From Sialis fuliginosa (taxonomy: Eukaryota > Arthropoda > Insecta > Megaloptera > Sialidae): 64,000 nt of DNA. Shown piece by piece: positions 25,651 to 51,731 of this stretch. The notes beneath the pieces were generated by a model. The model saw only the letters and a program-made list of their open reading frames with translations. It did not search any database and was not told the origin of the DNA. Location of the stretch: contig OY540814.1 of assembly GCA_961205875.1 (NCBI GenBank), positions 10,770,993 through 10,834,992 of the forward strand, read 5' to 3'. The position numbers were made by a program, and so were the translations under genes. The stretch's first letter is position 1. Every line of letters starts with the position of its first letter.

Positions 25651-27346
25651 AAATTGTGTTTTTTTTTTAAATGTCATTTTGACATTTGTATAAATTTAGA
25701 TTTTGATTAAAATTGTCAAAAAATTAAAAATATACGAAAAATTAATCAGATACGTCTTAAGAAAAATTTCTAAGTAATATTTTATGTAAAATTGTATAAA
25801 AATTAAATGGTTAACCAATACCAGGCAATCTATCTGAACATTTTATCGGTTTTTATTTAAATTGTTCAATAATTAATGGTGAATTTAGTACGAGGAAGCA
25901 CTGTGCATTTACTTGGCAGATTTTTTTTTTAATTATAACTTTGAGATGTTATATCTCAAGAACGGTTTGAGATACAGACCTGCAGTTTATTAATTTCAAC
26001 TATTCTCGTCATTTTCTATATAATAAACATACTTTTAAATAAATCGAACAAAAAAACTGTTGGGGTAATATTTCATGTATCAAACTTCAATTCGTCATAG
26101 AATTAAAGATAAAAAATAAGAAGAAAAATCATAACATATAAGCAAAATCTCTGCTCAGGAGAATCTAGAAAGCATTAGTACATATCAGTTACTAACAACT
26201 GTTGCATAGCAGTTTTTTCAACATTTGACACCACAAATGCTATATCCAAGTAAGTATGCAAAACATGTATAACTTTGGCTGATTTTTTTTTTTGGAATTC
26301 ACGTTCTTTATAACTTTCAACCTGATCAAATACTAGCTTCCAAAAATTTATAGTTTTCGAAGAAAATATTTTTTTCAATTTTCAAAAAAAATATTTGTTT
26401 TGATAATCCTTCCATCGAATTTAATGGCGCTTGTAGTATATTATAGAGGAACTTATGCCTCATTAGAGGTAATTTTATTATGGTCCTCTGTACATAGTAA
26501 AGCGAATATAAAAACACCATGTTGTACTCGGAGGACATTCACCATTTTTTCATAAAATATACCTTATATATACCCAAACAACATATCAAAATCCCAAACT
26601 GATTAGATGGGTATAACATACTCGTATAAATTCACATGCAGTCGTATCGGCGCAACGCAGACGTGGCTCGGACGGATTCTAAGAAGTGTGTCTTAATACT
26701 TTTAAAACATCTCTAATTTGTTGCTAAACAGGGCTGAACTAGCCCGGAGGGATACCGGAAATTTGACGGGGCCCATGGCTTGACATAGATAAACTAATTT
26801 TTTTTTCTCATAGGTTGCTTTTATTCTTCCAAAAATCAGATTTGGACGCGCAACTACATTATAATAAAAACAAATTTTAATCAAAAATAAGTATACGTCA
26901 ATTTATATGCAAATACTACTATTAATAGAATAATGAATGTACGTAAAATAGAAAAAATGCATGCGAGTTATAATAGATATTTAAGAATTATTCATATTGG
27001 AATATCACAGCACTGAGTTAGTGAAGCAATAAACTAGCTCATCTACGAAGCGTATTGTACTCCATCAAGCATAAATTTCCAATTCTGTATTGCATGCAAA
27101 TGTTCTCGCTGTAAGTTATACGTTTTCCGAACATGTCGTTAACTTAGATAATTTCATGTAGGTATACGAGTAATACCATAAAATATTTACAACTACTCTT
27201 ACATAAATTTACATAAAATATAAATCTGTAACATGTGTAACGATCTTTATGAAGTCTAATTTGAAAATAAAATATACAATAGACGTTCTATACTGTGAAT
27301 GTCCATATTGTGAACCGTACCAGCGCAATCAGCCTTATTATAAACT

Positions 27347-27655
27347 AGCTGTACCCGCGACTTCGCTCTCTTAAATATAAAAGTTAGATATATGGTATCG
27401 CAGAGTTTATTTTAGATCTTTTTTATGGTTCAGGCGCTGGTGGTAAACTTTTTCCGACTTGACTTATTATTATCGTCACTGCTTATTCCTTATGTTACCT
27501 AACATAACAAAATAAATACTAAAACCTGGGCAAAGAACATATTTAAGAATTAAAAAAAATACACGTAAATTGGATAAGTGGTTCTCGAGAAATAAACGCA
27601 CTGACGAACAGACAAACAGACAGGCATTACGTTTTATAATATGTAAGGATTAAGA
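27347..27655 (+). repeat. RTE-like repeat tail
   Basis: It starts ACTAGCTGTACCCGCGACTT and has AAATATAAAAGTTAGAT, CTAAAACCTGGGCAAAGAAC and ACAGACAAACAGACA, ending in TTTTATAATATG. The copy at 60023-60320 carries the same blocks in order. Confidence 0.7.
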
Positions 27656-27667
27656 TATGTACTAATA

Positions 27668-28222
27668 CATAGGTGTCCAACCTTATGAACCTTTTGGACC
27701 GCATAGCATAAACCCAATCTACCAAGGGCCGTAAATGACCCCCCCCCACCCGAAATATTCAGTGCTTTAAAAAAAACTTAATTTTAAGAAGAAAAAAATC
27801 AACTTAAAAAACTAAAAACACCGAGAAATATACCTAATAATTAAATTTAACAGTTTTTGAAATCGGAGCCAAGCCAATAAAAAACTTTTTAATAAAGAAA
27901 AAAGAAAACCGACTTCAAAAACTGTTAAATTTAATTATTAGATATATACATTTCACTGCTTCTATTTTTTTAAGTCTGTTTTATTTTTGTTTAAGTTTTG
28001 AAAGCTAAATCTGCCAACCAATTAGAATCTTCCAAATAAGGTACCTCTAGTTTTTCTTTTTGATTCTAAAAGCATTGTATTTTATTTTTTAAATCGTAGA
28101 ATCCTTTTAGCGCTGTGTTATATGTATTTTATATTCATTATTTTATTATTAAAAGATTTTTTTTTAATTACCGATGAGGGCAGCACCAAAGATACTCGCG
28201 GGCCGCGGGTTGGTGAAGCTAG
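27668..28222. mobile_element. hAT-like MITE (555 bp)
   Basis: The left end CATAGGTGTCCAACC and right end (other strand) CTAGCTTCACCAACCCGCGG form an imperfect TIR. The flanks TACTAATA and CACTAATA agree at 7 of 8 positions. The GCGGGCCGCGGGTTGG end resembles that of the element at 2462-3326. Confidence 0.7.
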
Positions 28223-28985
28223 CACTAATATATAGAAGCTTTGAGGAGTGGGAACAGTATGGAAGGTACAGTGCCTTAACCGGGTTCACAATATGGAACG
28301 TCTACTATATATAAGTTCTGAATGACATCATCAACGCCCATCTGAAATCTCTGGATCTAGAAACGTGAAATTTTAGAGATATTTTCCTGTTTGATTTTCA
28401 GAATTTCAAACCCTGGGGAGTAGATATTAAACCTTTTATTTTGATACGATTTTTATAACTGCTTATCAAAATTAAAAGATACGTGTATTGCGATTTTTTT
28501 ATGTTCACCCTAAATGTCCTTTCAAACCGGGGCGAGTATAGGTAGCGATAGTAGTACTGCGATCTATATATTTTAATTGAAATGATCGTTCAAAATTCTT
28601 ATTATAAAATAGATGTAAACGCTATTTGTAACTTTTATAGGAGCGTTCAGATATTTTTTCTTTTACTTTCCTGACTGTTTTCAACCCTAATAACTGAAAA
28701 CTTGTCGGTAATCCACAGAAGGTGCTATATTGATTTTTTTAAAGTATACTTTTGCCAAACTTTTGTTACAATATCTATATATTGGCACCTCGCAATAACG
28801 GATACTTACTCGCTTAACAGCGTTTCACAAAAACGACGCTCTTAAATCTCCGTCCTAACTGAATACTACGACCTTCTATTTCTTTCTCAGTTGTAAATCA
28901 TGTACGTACTAAATATATATTTAAATGTAAACATTGTGTAAATGTCCCTTTCTATCATCGTTTAATAGTTAGTGTTATTGCACAC

Positions 28986-29122
28986 TTAACCCTTTCAACC
29001 CTGAATTTTTAAAATTGAAAATAAATTTCAAAATCACGAATCAAAAGTATGGATTGACACAGTAAGTAGAATCCTGTAAATTTTATGGTGGCAAATGTCA
29101 CCGACAGAACCGAAAGGGTTAA
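28986..29122. mobile_element. piggyBac-type MITE (TTAA target)
   Basis: It begins TTAACCCTTTC and ends GAAAGGGTTAA, so a TTAA target lies at each end, with about 130 bp between. This is the hallmark of piggyBac-derived MITEs. It ends about 280 bp before the synaptotagmin start codon. Confidence 0.75.
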
Positions 29123-29401
29123 TATATATTAGTAATAGTACATAGTACGTAGTTTTGCTTGCAGACACTCGCGAAGCATAAAAAAAAAGATTTGGTTTTG
29201 ATTTATCTTACAAGAAAATTCTTCTAATTTATGTCTCATTCATTTTATTCTATCTTTCATTAGTTTGTCATAAATATGTTTTAATAAAATAAGAATCACG
29301 TGCACTTTTACTGTCAAGAAATTACATATAAGAAAGTCCCGTGACTTCCATAGTAGATATTTTTTCTATAAAATAACAGCGATTCTTATTGTGACAGTAC
29401 A

Positions 29402-43107
<13,706 letters not shown>

Positions 43108-46070
43108 GAATTTTTCATGGTATTTTAAGTCATACATTACTTTTTTGTACATAATCAAAAACTGACAAATTATTGTTTCAAAATTAAGTGGATGGCAATA
43201 ATCTCATTGCTTGTTTTCAGGAAATAAAAAGTTCTGAAATTTTGAAGGTATACAGTATTCGTATTAATCATTATGTCGATGGTGCATCCAGTACTATCCA
43301 CGCATGGAACTTTAATATAATTTTAATAGTGTATATTTTCTGTTCAACTTTGATTATATTAAGTATATCAGTTCCAAAACAAATAATATATATGTATAAA
43401 CATATGATATATTATATACAAAATACAAATACTATAAACATGTATATGTATATGCAAATACCTATAATACATCCCTTTAAAGGATTACATTCAAATACTT
43501 GATATTATGGAACAGATATGTTCCGAGTTTGCTTGCCTTTAAAGATATGTTTTCCATGCATGTATGATTGGACAGTTTAACCTACTCCAAAGTTGACTAT
43601 AGTTCATACGTAGATAGTAACCAAGTAATTTTTGAATTTTTGTATTTCTTCATTTTGTATATTTTTAAATAGACAAACAAAAACAATTCTTTCTTATACG
43701 TATCTACTTAATAACTACAGTCAAGTTCTTCAATCTTCCATGCAAAAAATGTTAGAAATGATGTTATAGCTGTAAATTTCCTCTATTATTGTAAAATATG
43801 TGCTATATATATAATATATATTACAGTCTATATAGTTACAATTTAGATTATGTGGAATACCTATTGTAAAAAGGCACTTTATTATGACTTTTATATTATG
43901 CATATATAAAAGTGTTTCTCACATTTAGTCCCATCTACAATTGGTAATATTAAATTAATATAAATAGATATTAAAACGATAACTCGCCAATACCTCGTTG
44001 AAAAATTCGCTCAATGATTAACGTAATTATTATTTTTAACAAAATAGTATTGAATTATTATCGATGTGCATATATACATAAATCGAATATAAAATATGTA
44101 TATATGTATATGTTTATACGATATTAAACCGAATAAAACAACTTTACGTTTAATGTAAAAAGTACCAATGAGAGTTGTATTTATTTATTTATATTATTAT
44201 TCAGCGTGGTATTGTTTGTATTTATTATTTACTTTATATTTTGTCGATCATAAGATATTCTAATAAACGAATCACGTATGCATATATTTTTATATTGTAC
44301 ATTAAAACTAGTTTAGAAAACGTATATTTTCATAGCAGTTTTTTTACCAATTGTACGATCAACTCTAGTATTTTTTTGCAAAAGTTGTAAAATATATAAA
44401 TTCAAAAATATCTTAAATTGGTTGTTGTTTTATGGGACAAAGCAAAATGTATTCCACAGTGTAGTAGAGTAAAAGAGACAAATGTATCTCTGAAAGTGTG
44501 AGAGAGTGGAAGAATACATCAAGTGTTTCATATCACATCCACTGTTTGTGATTCTACAGAGGGCACCAAAAGTGTGTAGTCAGATTCATTTAGAGCAACA
44601 CAGATGACAATATAGATTTATTCAGTTAAGATAGTAATAATATCCATAACTATGTAGATAGAAAAAAGTAAGACAGTAAGTTAGAAGACTTATTTAACGT
44701 ATTATTTAAATTTGTTATGGTTTGCTAATAAATGAGAATATAATAATTAAGAACAAATGGTTTCGTCCTTTTTGTATAGTATTATTTATAGAAAATGTGT
44801 TATCGTAAATAATGAGCTTTTGTTATTATATGTAATAATGAAGCTAGGATGGCAGCCTATTTATTAAAAATTGAGATGCATATTAACTCTCTACTTTCCT
44901 AATTACTCCTTTTAAAGGTACGAATACAATACAAAATAAAAGACAACATATTCATCATCTTTACACAGTTCACGAATTGTTATTCATTTATAACACTACT
45001 TGTTGACACTTTCCATAAATATTCCCTTATTTATATTACTGCTATTTAATGTATTTGTACCTCCCAAAACTAACTATAATATAGATGTTTCCAAAATAAA
45101 AACACTTTAATTTGAAATATTTGGCCAATAATTTTACCAAAACAATTTTCATAAAGCTTATATAATATATAATTATTTTTTACATGTTTTTATTTAATTA
45201 TAAAACACAATTCAAAATAGTTTTATCTTGTATTGTAAATAAATTATTTTGAATATACATAGTCTGATACATTCGTTTTAATAAAGTTGCCTATCTACAG
45301 GTTAAATAATAATAATTTATAAATTATTTTCAAGTTATTGAAACGCATTTTAACGTATCTATTGAATATATAAATGTAAAAAATTCTATGAATAATCCAT
45401 TCCTGAATTTCTTCTAATATCCTTCAACAAAATCTACCAATTTAACAGTACGGCAAGTTATGGTTATATAGTTCAAATCAAAACCGGCTACCGAGAAAAA
45501 TTATCTGTAGTGGTTTTATTATTTATAATTAGATCAGTTGATATGAAACCTAGCTATTTGTTTTAGTTCAATAGAAGATAATATAATACAAATAGAGAAT
45601 AATTTTTCTCGGTATCCACGTCTGATAGTCTATAAGTCGATGTACAAGATATTATTCTATATAGTCCATTGCAATCTGTAGTTGAGTTTATTATATTTAT
45701 GTAGAAGCACTTAAATTTAAGAGTTGATTTTAATGTTATTGTTATAAAGAACAATAAATATGGTATATAATTAAGAATGTTTAAATTTTTAATATGCAAC
45801 AATATTGCTCTTGTTAAAAAAAGATATTTCACTATAATCATATCATTGGCTTTATCATACACGATTCATCAAAGTTATGTTATCTAGACAAAGACATTAT
45901 AAATGCTGTATTTATTTTGTATTACAGTTAGCCAAATATTATAGGTTCTTATATATGTTTCATTATTTATTAAAATAATAAATATCTATACATATTATAC
46001 TGTGACTCTTATGTAGATATGATAAATAAAAGGCAGTACTGTTAATATTTGAATATTTATTAATCTTATA
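43108..46070 (+). other. Syt1 3' untranslated region and convergent intergenic DNA
   Basis: No further coding sequence before ETFRF1, which runs the other way. Several AATAAA hexamers occur, the first convincing one at 44132-44137. AT-rich with (TA)n-like runs near 43385-43450 and 44060-44120. The 3' end cannot be fixed from sequence alone. Confidence 0.5.
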
Positions 46071-46386
46071 TTAATCATCACTATAATATCTCTGTTTTAA
46101 CACCCTATATTTTTTCAACATGTAAAATGCTTCGAGTTCTTTTACATAATATTCACCTTGTTTTATCTTTATTTTAATTTTCCTAGGATCTGTTTCGTTT
46201 TTGTTTTTCATAAATGCATCATGTACTTTATTGCGAAATATTTTGTAATCTGTAGGATAATCTCGACCCATATACAGTAACTAAAATGTATAATAGATTA
46301 AATAAATAAATTATATTACAAGAAATTATGCATTATTCTTTACGTACCGTTTTGTACAAATTAACGACACGTTGTCTTTGACTCAT
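46071..46386 (-). CDS. ETFRF1: ETF regulatory factor 1, LYR-motif protein (LYRM5; 82 aa)
   Basis: Small mitochondrial matrix protein of the LYR family. In mammals it binds the electron-transfer flavoprotein and removes its FAD, restraining fatty-acid oxidation electron flow. Two exons: 46348-46386 (ATG to ACG|GTACGT) and 46071-46280 (acceptor ATTTTAG), joined in phase 0. The LYR-type motif is at residues 9-16 (NLYKTLLY) and spans the splice junction. GRDYPTDY, an IKQGEYYVKELEAFY helix and the ending KQRYYSDD-stop follow. These match the order and spacing in vertebrate LYRM5, and the length is close to the family's. AATAAA follows the stop within 15 bases. The start is 492 bp from the oppositely oriented out at first gene. 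Confidence 0.93.
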
Positions 46387-46878
46387 TTTATATAATAATA
46401 TTTGCTATACACAAGTTCCACAATTAATAACCAGCATGTGATATAAGACTAATATAAACGTTGTTCCTTATTATCTCTTATTATTAAAAACACAAAACTA
46501 TTTTTTCTGAACTTAAATCCAGTAACATTAAATAACATGAAATAAATAAATCATTATTTGATATGACAATATAATTAATTTTTTTTAATATTTATTATTT
46601 GTCAAAATGACATTTGACATGTCACAAAAGTGTCATATTATTTATGTAATTTAATTAAACGTCAAATATTTTTTGTTAAAATTCATTATAATATTTTCAG
46701 ATGGCAGCACATACGCTTTGTACTTCGATTATCTGTCAAAATGACATCAGCTATGGCCGCACAGTTCAATATGTTGTGTAAACAATTTTTATTTTTCTGA
46801 TTTTTCGAATACACGGTAGATATACAGTATTAAAAAATGTGACAGTATATAAAAAGGAACTTATTCTACTCGAGGAAC
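46387..46878. promoter_or_regulatory. Shared bidirectional upstream region with a TGTCA/TGACA array
   Basis: These 492 bp separate the divergent ETFRF1 and out at first start codons. TGTCA or TGACA pentamers occur at 46564, 46600, 46608, 46615, 46620, 46631, 46734, 46742 and 46840. Several form back-to-back palindromes such as TGTCAAAATGACA. No clear TATA box was seen. TGACA is the core known for TALE homeodomain factors (Homothorax, TGIF); their use here is an inference. Confidence 0.55.
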
Positions 46879-47805
46879 ATGTGGAATCATAATAAAAGTA
46901 TCTTGTTTCTTTGTTTAACATTTATATTTTTATTTTTTTATAATAAGAATTGCAATGCTCAGTTAATAATAAATGTTAAAAATCAGGTAAGTTATTGTAT
47001 TTTATATCATGATTATTTCCTATGTAATATAATGTCGATTCATTTACAGGGTGGAGATATTGTTCAAGAAAGTATATTTGCGAATATTAGTGATAATACT
47101 GTAACTCTTGAATTCCAACGATCTGATGGAACATTAATAACTCAGTTTATAGACTTTACAAATGTAAGTACCTACCTATCTATTAGTACTAGTACTTTTT
47201 ACTAAAAGTAAATTCAAATCTTACAGGACGTACAAGTACTAAAAGGTTTAGTACTTGGTGAAGAAGAAAGAGGACAAAGTCAGTACCAAGTAATGTGTTT
47301 TGTATTACATTATAATCATGGAGATTTCATACCTGCTGATGCAATGGCAAAACTACGTCAAAAGAATCCTGGAGCTATACGTGTACCTGAACAAGACTTA
47401 GGTAGAATGAATTATACAATGGACAGGACGGTAAACATTAGTAAAGCAGCAAGCATCTCACCACACGTTAGTTTGCTATGCAACGAAGCTCAAAATGCAA
47501 CATATACACGACACAGTGATCTACTAACATGGGCGCACAGACCTGGTGCGTCTGAATCTGCTTTGCTTACAACAGTAACCACGGAATCTACATCTTTGGA
47601 TGTTTCCCCTTGCGCTGAAACACCAGTCCTTACAAAATCATGTACATGCAGGTTCGAGTCCTGTGTCGGTTGGTACCCCTGCGGTCTCAAATACTGCAAA
47701 AGCGGTAATGCTATGTCTTACCGTTGTGGAATTAAAACATGCCGACGATGTTATCAGTTCTCGTATTTTGTAAAACAAAAACAAATGTGTCTTTGGGATG
47801 ATTAG
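46879..47805 (+). CDS. oaf: Out at first protein (secreted, 266 aa)
   Basis: Secreted protein conserved from insects to vertebrates (OAF); its molecular role is poorly known. Three exons: 46879-46986, 47050-47163 and 47227-47805, all phase 0 with GT-AG borders. Residues about 1-27 are a signal peptide with a strongly hydrophobic core (FLCLTFIFLFF) ending NCNA. The conserved N-terminal domain follows: GGDIVQESIFANI, TVTLEFQRSDGTLITQ, DVQVLKGLVLGEEERGQSQY. Then come PADAMAKLRQKNP and a cysteine-rich C-terminus: CTCRFESCVGWYPCGLKYC, YRCGIKTCRRC and KQKQMCLWDD-stop. It contains a few N-x-S/T glycosylation sites. The match to insect and vertebrate OAF is clear across the full length. It is divergent from ETFRF1. 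Confidence 0.96.
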
Positions 47806-49336
47806 AAAATTATGTTATTGTGGCTTATATATTGGGATCGTAGGGGAATGTTTCTCTTGTGTACCTTCAAATTTTATCCTTATTGATGTATGTAAAACAG
47901 AACAAACAAAAAATATTATAATTTTTTTATAAGACTTCACAATAGGAAATAATGTCGAATGTATGACAAATTGGTATTTTTGTTTTATAAAAAACAATTT
48001 ATCGTTAATTAAGTCAAATCTAAAATAGCGCTTGCATATATGTGTTGTATATATCTACACAAAAGCAAAACTGTGTTCTGTATGCATTTATGTATTTTTA
48101 CTTCTAGATTTATGTTTTTGACAATTATTTTTTATATCTAAAATATTAAGTTTGTAGTGTATTGTTTTTTAATAACATATTTTTAGTTAATTTTTAAATA
48201 ACAGAGTGTATGAAAAGTTGCCCCAAATATATAGGGTACATGAACAAAATATTAAATATGATTGTACAACAAGCCAATTAAATAGGTATTTATTTTAATT
48301 CTAATTTAACTATTTAGCCAAGTAATGATACTTTCAAGTATGATATTTCTTATGGTATAAGATCATAAGAATAATATTTTATTTTTATATTAAATGATTT
48401 TATTATAATATATAGGTATATTAATATGTTGATATTTCAAAAAATTTACTTTTAAAATTATTAAAAACTATAAAATATTGTTTCTACATTCCCCTTGTAG
48501 CTTATATACTATCTCTGTTTAAAATGCAGTCCTTAATATACTTTTCTCAATCACTGGATCAGACGAATGTCTTTGTTGTTACCTGACCATTGCTTTAAAT
48601 ATTTTTAAAATGCTTATAACAATGTGTGATGTGAGGCAGTGTGAACTAATGTTGTATAATATTTAAAAATAAATGTCATTTCTCATACTTGTGTTGTATT
48701 ATTGTTATATTTAATTCAGAACTAACATTGTTTTTAATTTTTACGATTTCAACAATCAACATAATTTTTATACGCTTCATTGTTGAGTTTATTTTATTTT
48801 ATTGCATATATTAATTAATATTAATGTGGTAAATAATAATAAAAAATATGCTATTCAAGAATAGAGTATTTTTACATACAGTAAAACTTCTCAAACCAAC
48901 CCCTTCTCATACTTATGCCCAGTATCATAAAGCAATTTTCTATCTAACAAAAAAAATACAAACGCTTTAAAATTGATATCGCATTTTGTTGGTTTTGGTT
49001 TTGAAATTTATAACAGTCTACTTCAATTTACAAACCCCGATTGTACAAGATATTTTACTTATTCAGGTAGCCTCGTACAACATGGTTTTGCTATAACACA
49101 GTTCGAGAATTGGGAAAATTTCTGTACAACACGGCGTTTCCACAATATGGTTTTCTTAATTTTTAGAACTACCTACTTCTTTGTTTCGTACAACACGACA
49201 GTTTTCGGAACGTAACTACCGTGTCATACGAAGGATATCTGTATATCATCGCTTATTGTTAGTTTAAATCATAGATATGGAGATTATGGAGCATGGACTG
49301 CACCTGATCAGGGTCTATGTTTGTCTTTATTTAAAC
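47806..49336 (+). other. oaf 3' untranslated region and intergenic DNA
   Basis: AATAAA at 48668-48673 is a plausible polyadenylation signal for oaf. From about 48890, CAGTAAAACTTCTCAAAC resembles the start of pogo/Tigger-type elements, but I could not find its matching right end. No other gene is seen. Confidence 0.45.
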
Positions 49337-49515
49337 ACTAGCTGTTACCCGCGACTTCGTCCGCGTGAAATTTATATTTTTTATCTAATCAATTTTAGCT
49401 AATGTCCTTCCTCAGGATGCAAGCTGTCAAATTTCATCAAGATCGGTTCAGCGGTTTAGCCGTGAAAAGATAACAAACAGACAAACAGTAACTTTCGCAT
49501 TTATAATAATAGTAT
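49337..49515 (+). repeat. RTE-type repeat tail
   Basis: It starts CTAGCTGTTACCCGCGACTT then CGTCCGCGTGAAATTT. It continues with AAGATCGGTTCAGCGGTTTA and ACAAACAGACAAACAG and ends ATTTATAATAATAGTATGG. This is the well-known 3' end layout of RTE-type LINEs and their SINEs in insects. Confidence 0.75.
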
Positions 49516-49552
49516 GGATGAGTGTAAAAAAGAATATTGTTTGGGTTATAAC

Positions 49553-50800
49553 TAGGGCATACAAACCGGTTTTAACCGAAGCCGGTTAACCGGTTTTTTG
49601 TTAAAATTTACCAAAACCGTAAAACCGGGTTTTTCCCAAAAAACCGAAAGTCAATTATATATATATTTTTTTATTTCTCTAAATGACAAATAATTATTTT
49701 TTTTTACTGTTATTCATGAAGTATTTATGTTGTGATTTATTTAAATTAAAAAAGGGTGACATCTATAAACTAACCCGCAATGTGTAAATAAAAATATTAT
49801 AGCGGAGTAAATGGAATTTGAGGGTTATTCGTGAAGTGTATAATAATATGTTAATAAAGGAGATTATATCATTTCAAGCTCAAATTTAGACTAATCAATT
49901 TCAGATTGGGAATTGTAAATTCCACATTTGAGATGAAAATAAATAAATAATTTATTTCAATATAATATAATGTATTATAATACAAAATATATTTGCTATA
50001 GCTGCAATTATGGCCTCCACATACTATCACGAACCCCCAGATGGGAATTATTGGCGGACTCCATAAGAAATTTTTTCTTGCCCAGGCTTTTTTTCGGCCA
50101 TTCAATTAATAATTTAAATACGTAAATATACCATTCACTGACTTTTATTTTTAGACTAGAGTCTTGCCTCCCCCCCTCCCCCCAACGAATTCATATTGGG
50201 GCCACTGTTGCAATTATTATTTAACTTATTACTGTTGCGAATATTAATTAATTAAGTTAACATATATTAAAAAATTTTAATTTCTTAATTTTTTTTAAAA
50301 TCAAGCCCTCAATTATTTACTATTGTTCAAATTCACAAATCATAATTAATGTATAATATATATTATATATCATGAGTGACATCGGATATAATTAACAATC
50401 ATTTTCGTGATATTTAATTATACAATATTTTTCAGCTACTGTAATCGAAACTCAGTTTGAGTCATATTTACTGTCGTTACCTATAGATCAGTTTTAAACT
50501 AACTTTACTAATTAATAGTTCCCAATTTGAAATTGATTATTTACAGTTTGAAATTGTATAGTCTTAATTTTGAAATTGATTATTCCCAATTTAAAATTGA
50601 ATAGTTTCAATTTGAACTTGAAAAGGTATAGTTAAATAAGTTTTATTTTTTTAATATTAATTTATTATTTTATTTAAATAGTTTAAAACATTTTTTAAAC
50701 TTAATTGAAAAACCCGACTAAAAACCGGTTAACCGGTTTTTCACTTTATGAAAAACCGAAAACCGGGTTTTGTAATTTTTTCGGGTTTTTGTATGCCCTA
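49553..50800. mobile_element. Long non-autonomous hAT-like element (1248 bp) with CCGGTTAACCGG repeats
   Basis: The TIRs start TAGGGCATACAAA on both strands, and the flanks are identical GTTATAAC 8-mers (49545-49552 and 50801-50808). Both ends carry repeated AACCGGTTAACCGG phrases. A central block near 50510-50620 repeats a TTTGAAATTGATTA-like motif about four times, with inverted relatives near 49885. No transposase. Confidence 0.88.
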
Positions 50801-50948
50801 GTTATAACTCTATCTTCATTTTTGTGAACCTTTTACATATTATGTTAATACAAAATGCACAGTCCATGTCTCTATGTCAATGATTTTAATATCTATGTTT
50901 TTTACTTACCGCTTATTCGCTTTCTAAATCATTAATAAACATCATAAA

Positions 50949-51336
50949 CAGCTGCGTCGCTAAGGGGTGGGGGGGGGGGGGATCCGCCCCGGGAGACACC
51001 ATAAAAGAGGTGACACCCATCTCATATATTATATTAAAAAATAAAGCCTATTTACCTCATTTATTTTGGTTATTTTAAGCTTCCAGGGGGTAAAATGTAT
51101 TAAAAAAAATTGAGCCAATTGACTTTTTTTTGATCATTGAAAGTCTATAAGGGGTGATAACCGTCCAATTTATTTAATAAAAATAAGCCCACTGATATTT
51201 TTTCTGTTGTTAAAAATTCACAGGGGGTGACATCCGCCTAACGTGCAAAAAATAAAACTTATACTTTTTGGAGGGGAAGGGGGTGATACTCTTGATTTCC
51301 GCCCCGGGTGTCATTCCTCCCCCCTCGACGCCACTG
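50949..51336. mobile_element. hAT-like MITE, GGCGTCGCTA family, copy 1
   Basis: It starts CAGCTGCGTCGCTAAGG and ends CGACGCCACTG. Inside are AAATAAAGCCTATTTACC, TTATTTTAAGCTTCCAGG and CTATAAGGGGTG, all repeated in the copy at 58570-58865. The target duplication is not convincing. Confidence 0.75.
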
Positions 51337-51731
51337 GCTATAAGTTCAACACTTTTGCATGATATCATTCGACTTTTATTAAATATATTTTTTCCGCAAA
51401 AAGACTTAGTATTAAAAAAATTTATTATAAATTAAATTCTCAATTAAAAAATGATTTTGTTCTAAACAGTGAAGCAGAAGTTATTAGGGCTTCGAGAACA
51501 GTCACGCGCAAAAGTTTACGTATTAGTGGTGCAAGCTATTCCCATTACTTACAGTTTACTTCTGAAGCGTCACATACCTTACAACCAACGATAAAATAAA
51601 ACCTTTCACTTACCATCTTCTATCAGGAACATTATATAACTTACAAACCTAAATATATCAATAAATCTAAACAATTTTTATTAATGCACTTTTCTCAAAA
51701 AAATTCAAAATAATTTTTATAATATTATGAC

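Larger units (their letters stand above)
27280..28312. mobile_element. Composite: outer TIR element interrupted by two later insertions
   Basis: TAGACGTTCTATACTGTGAA at the left pairs with the reverse complement of TTCACAATATGGAACGTCTA at the right. Between the two ends lie an RTE-like tail (27347-27655) and a hAT MITE (27668-28222). The outer element was therefore split by two younger insertions. Confidence 0.6.
19176..29397 (+). other. AT-rich non-coding stretch, probably the 5'UTR intron of synaptotagmin 1
   Basis: I saw no coding exon in these 10 kb. It contains two copies of one interspersed repeat (21.1 and 25.2 kb), a palindromic MITE at 22.5 kb, a nested repeat complex at 27.3-28.3 kb and a piggyBac-type MITE at 29.0 kb, all listed separately. 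A hAT-like end (CAGGGCTGAACTAGCCCGG) also lies near 26730. The remainder is low-complexity AT-rich DNA. Confidence 0.45.

Noticed and set aside
47640-47665. GGTTCGAGTCC, a good pol III B box, suggesting a tRNA or SINE
   Set aside because: It lies in the conserved cysteine-rich coding exon of out at first (codons for RFESC) and there is no A box or cloverleaf upstream.
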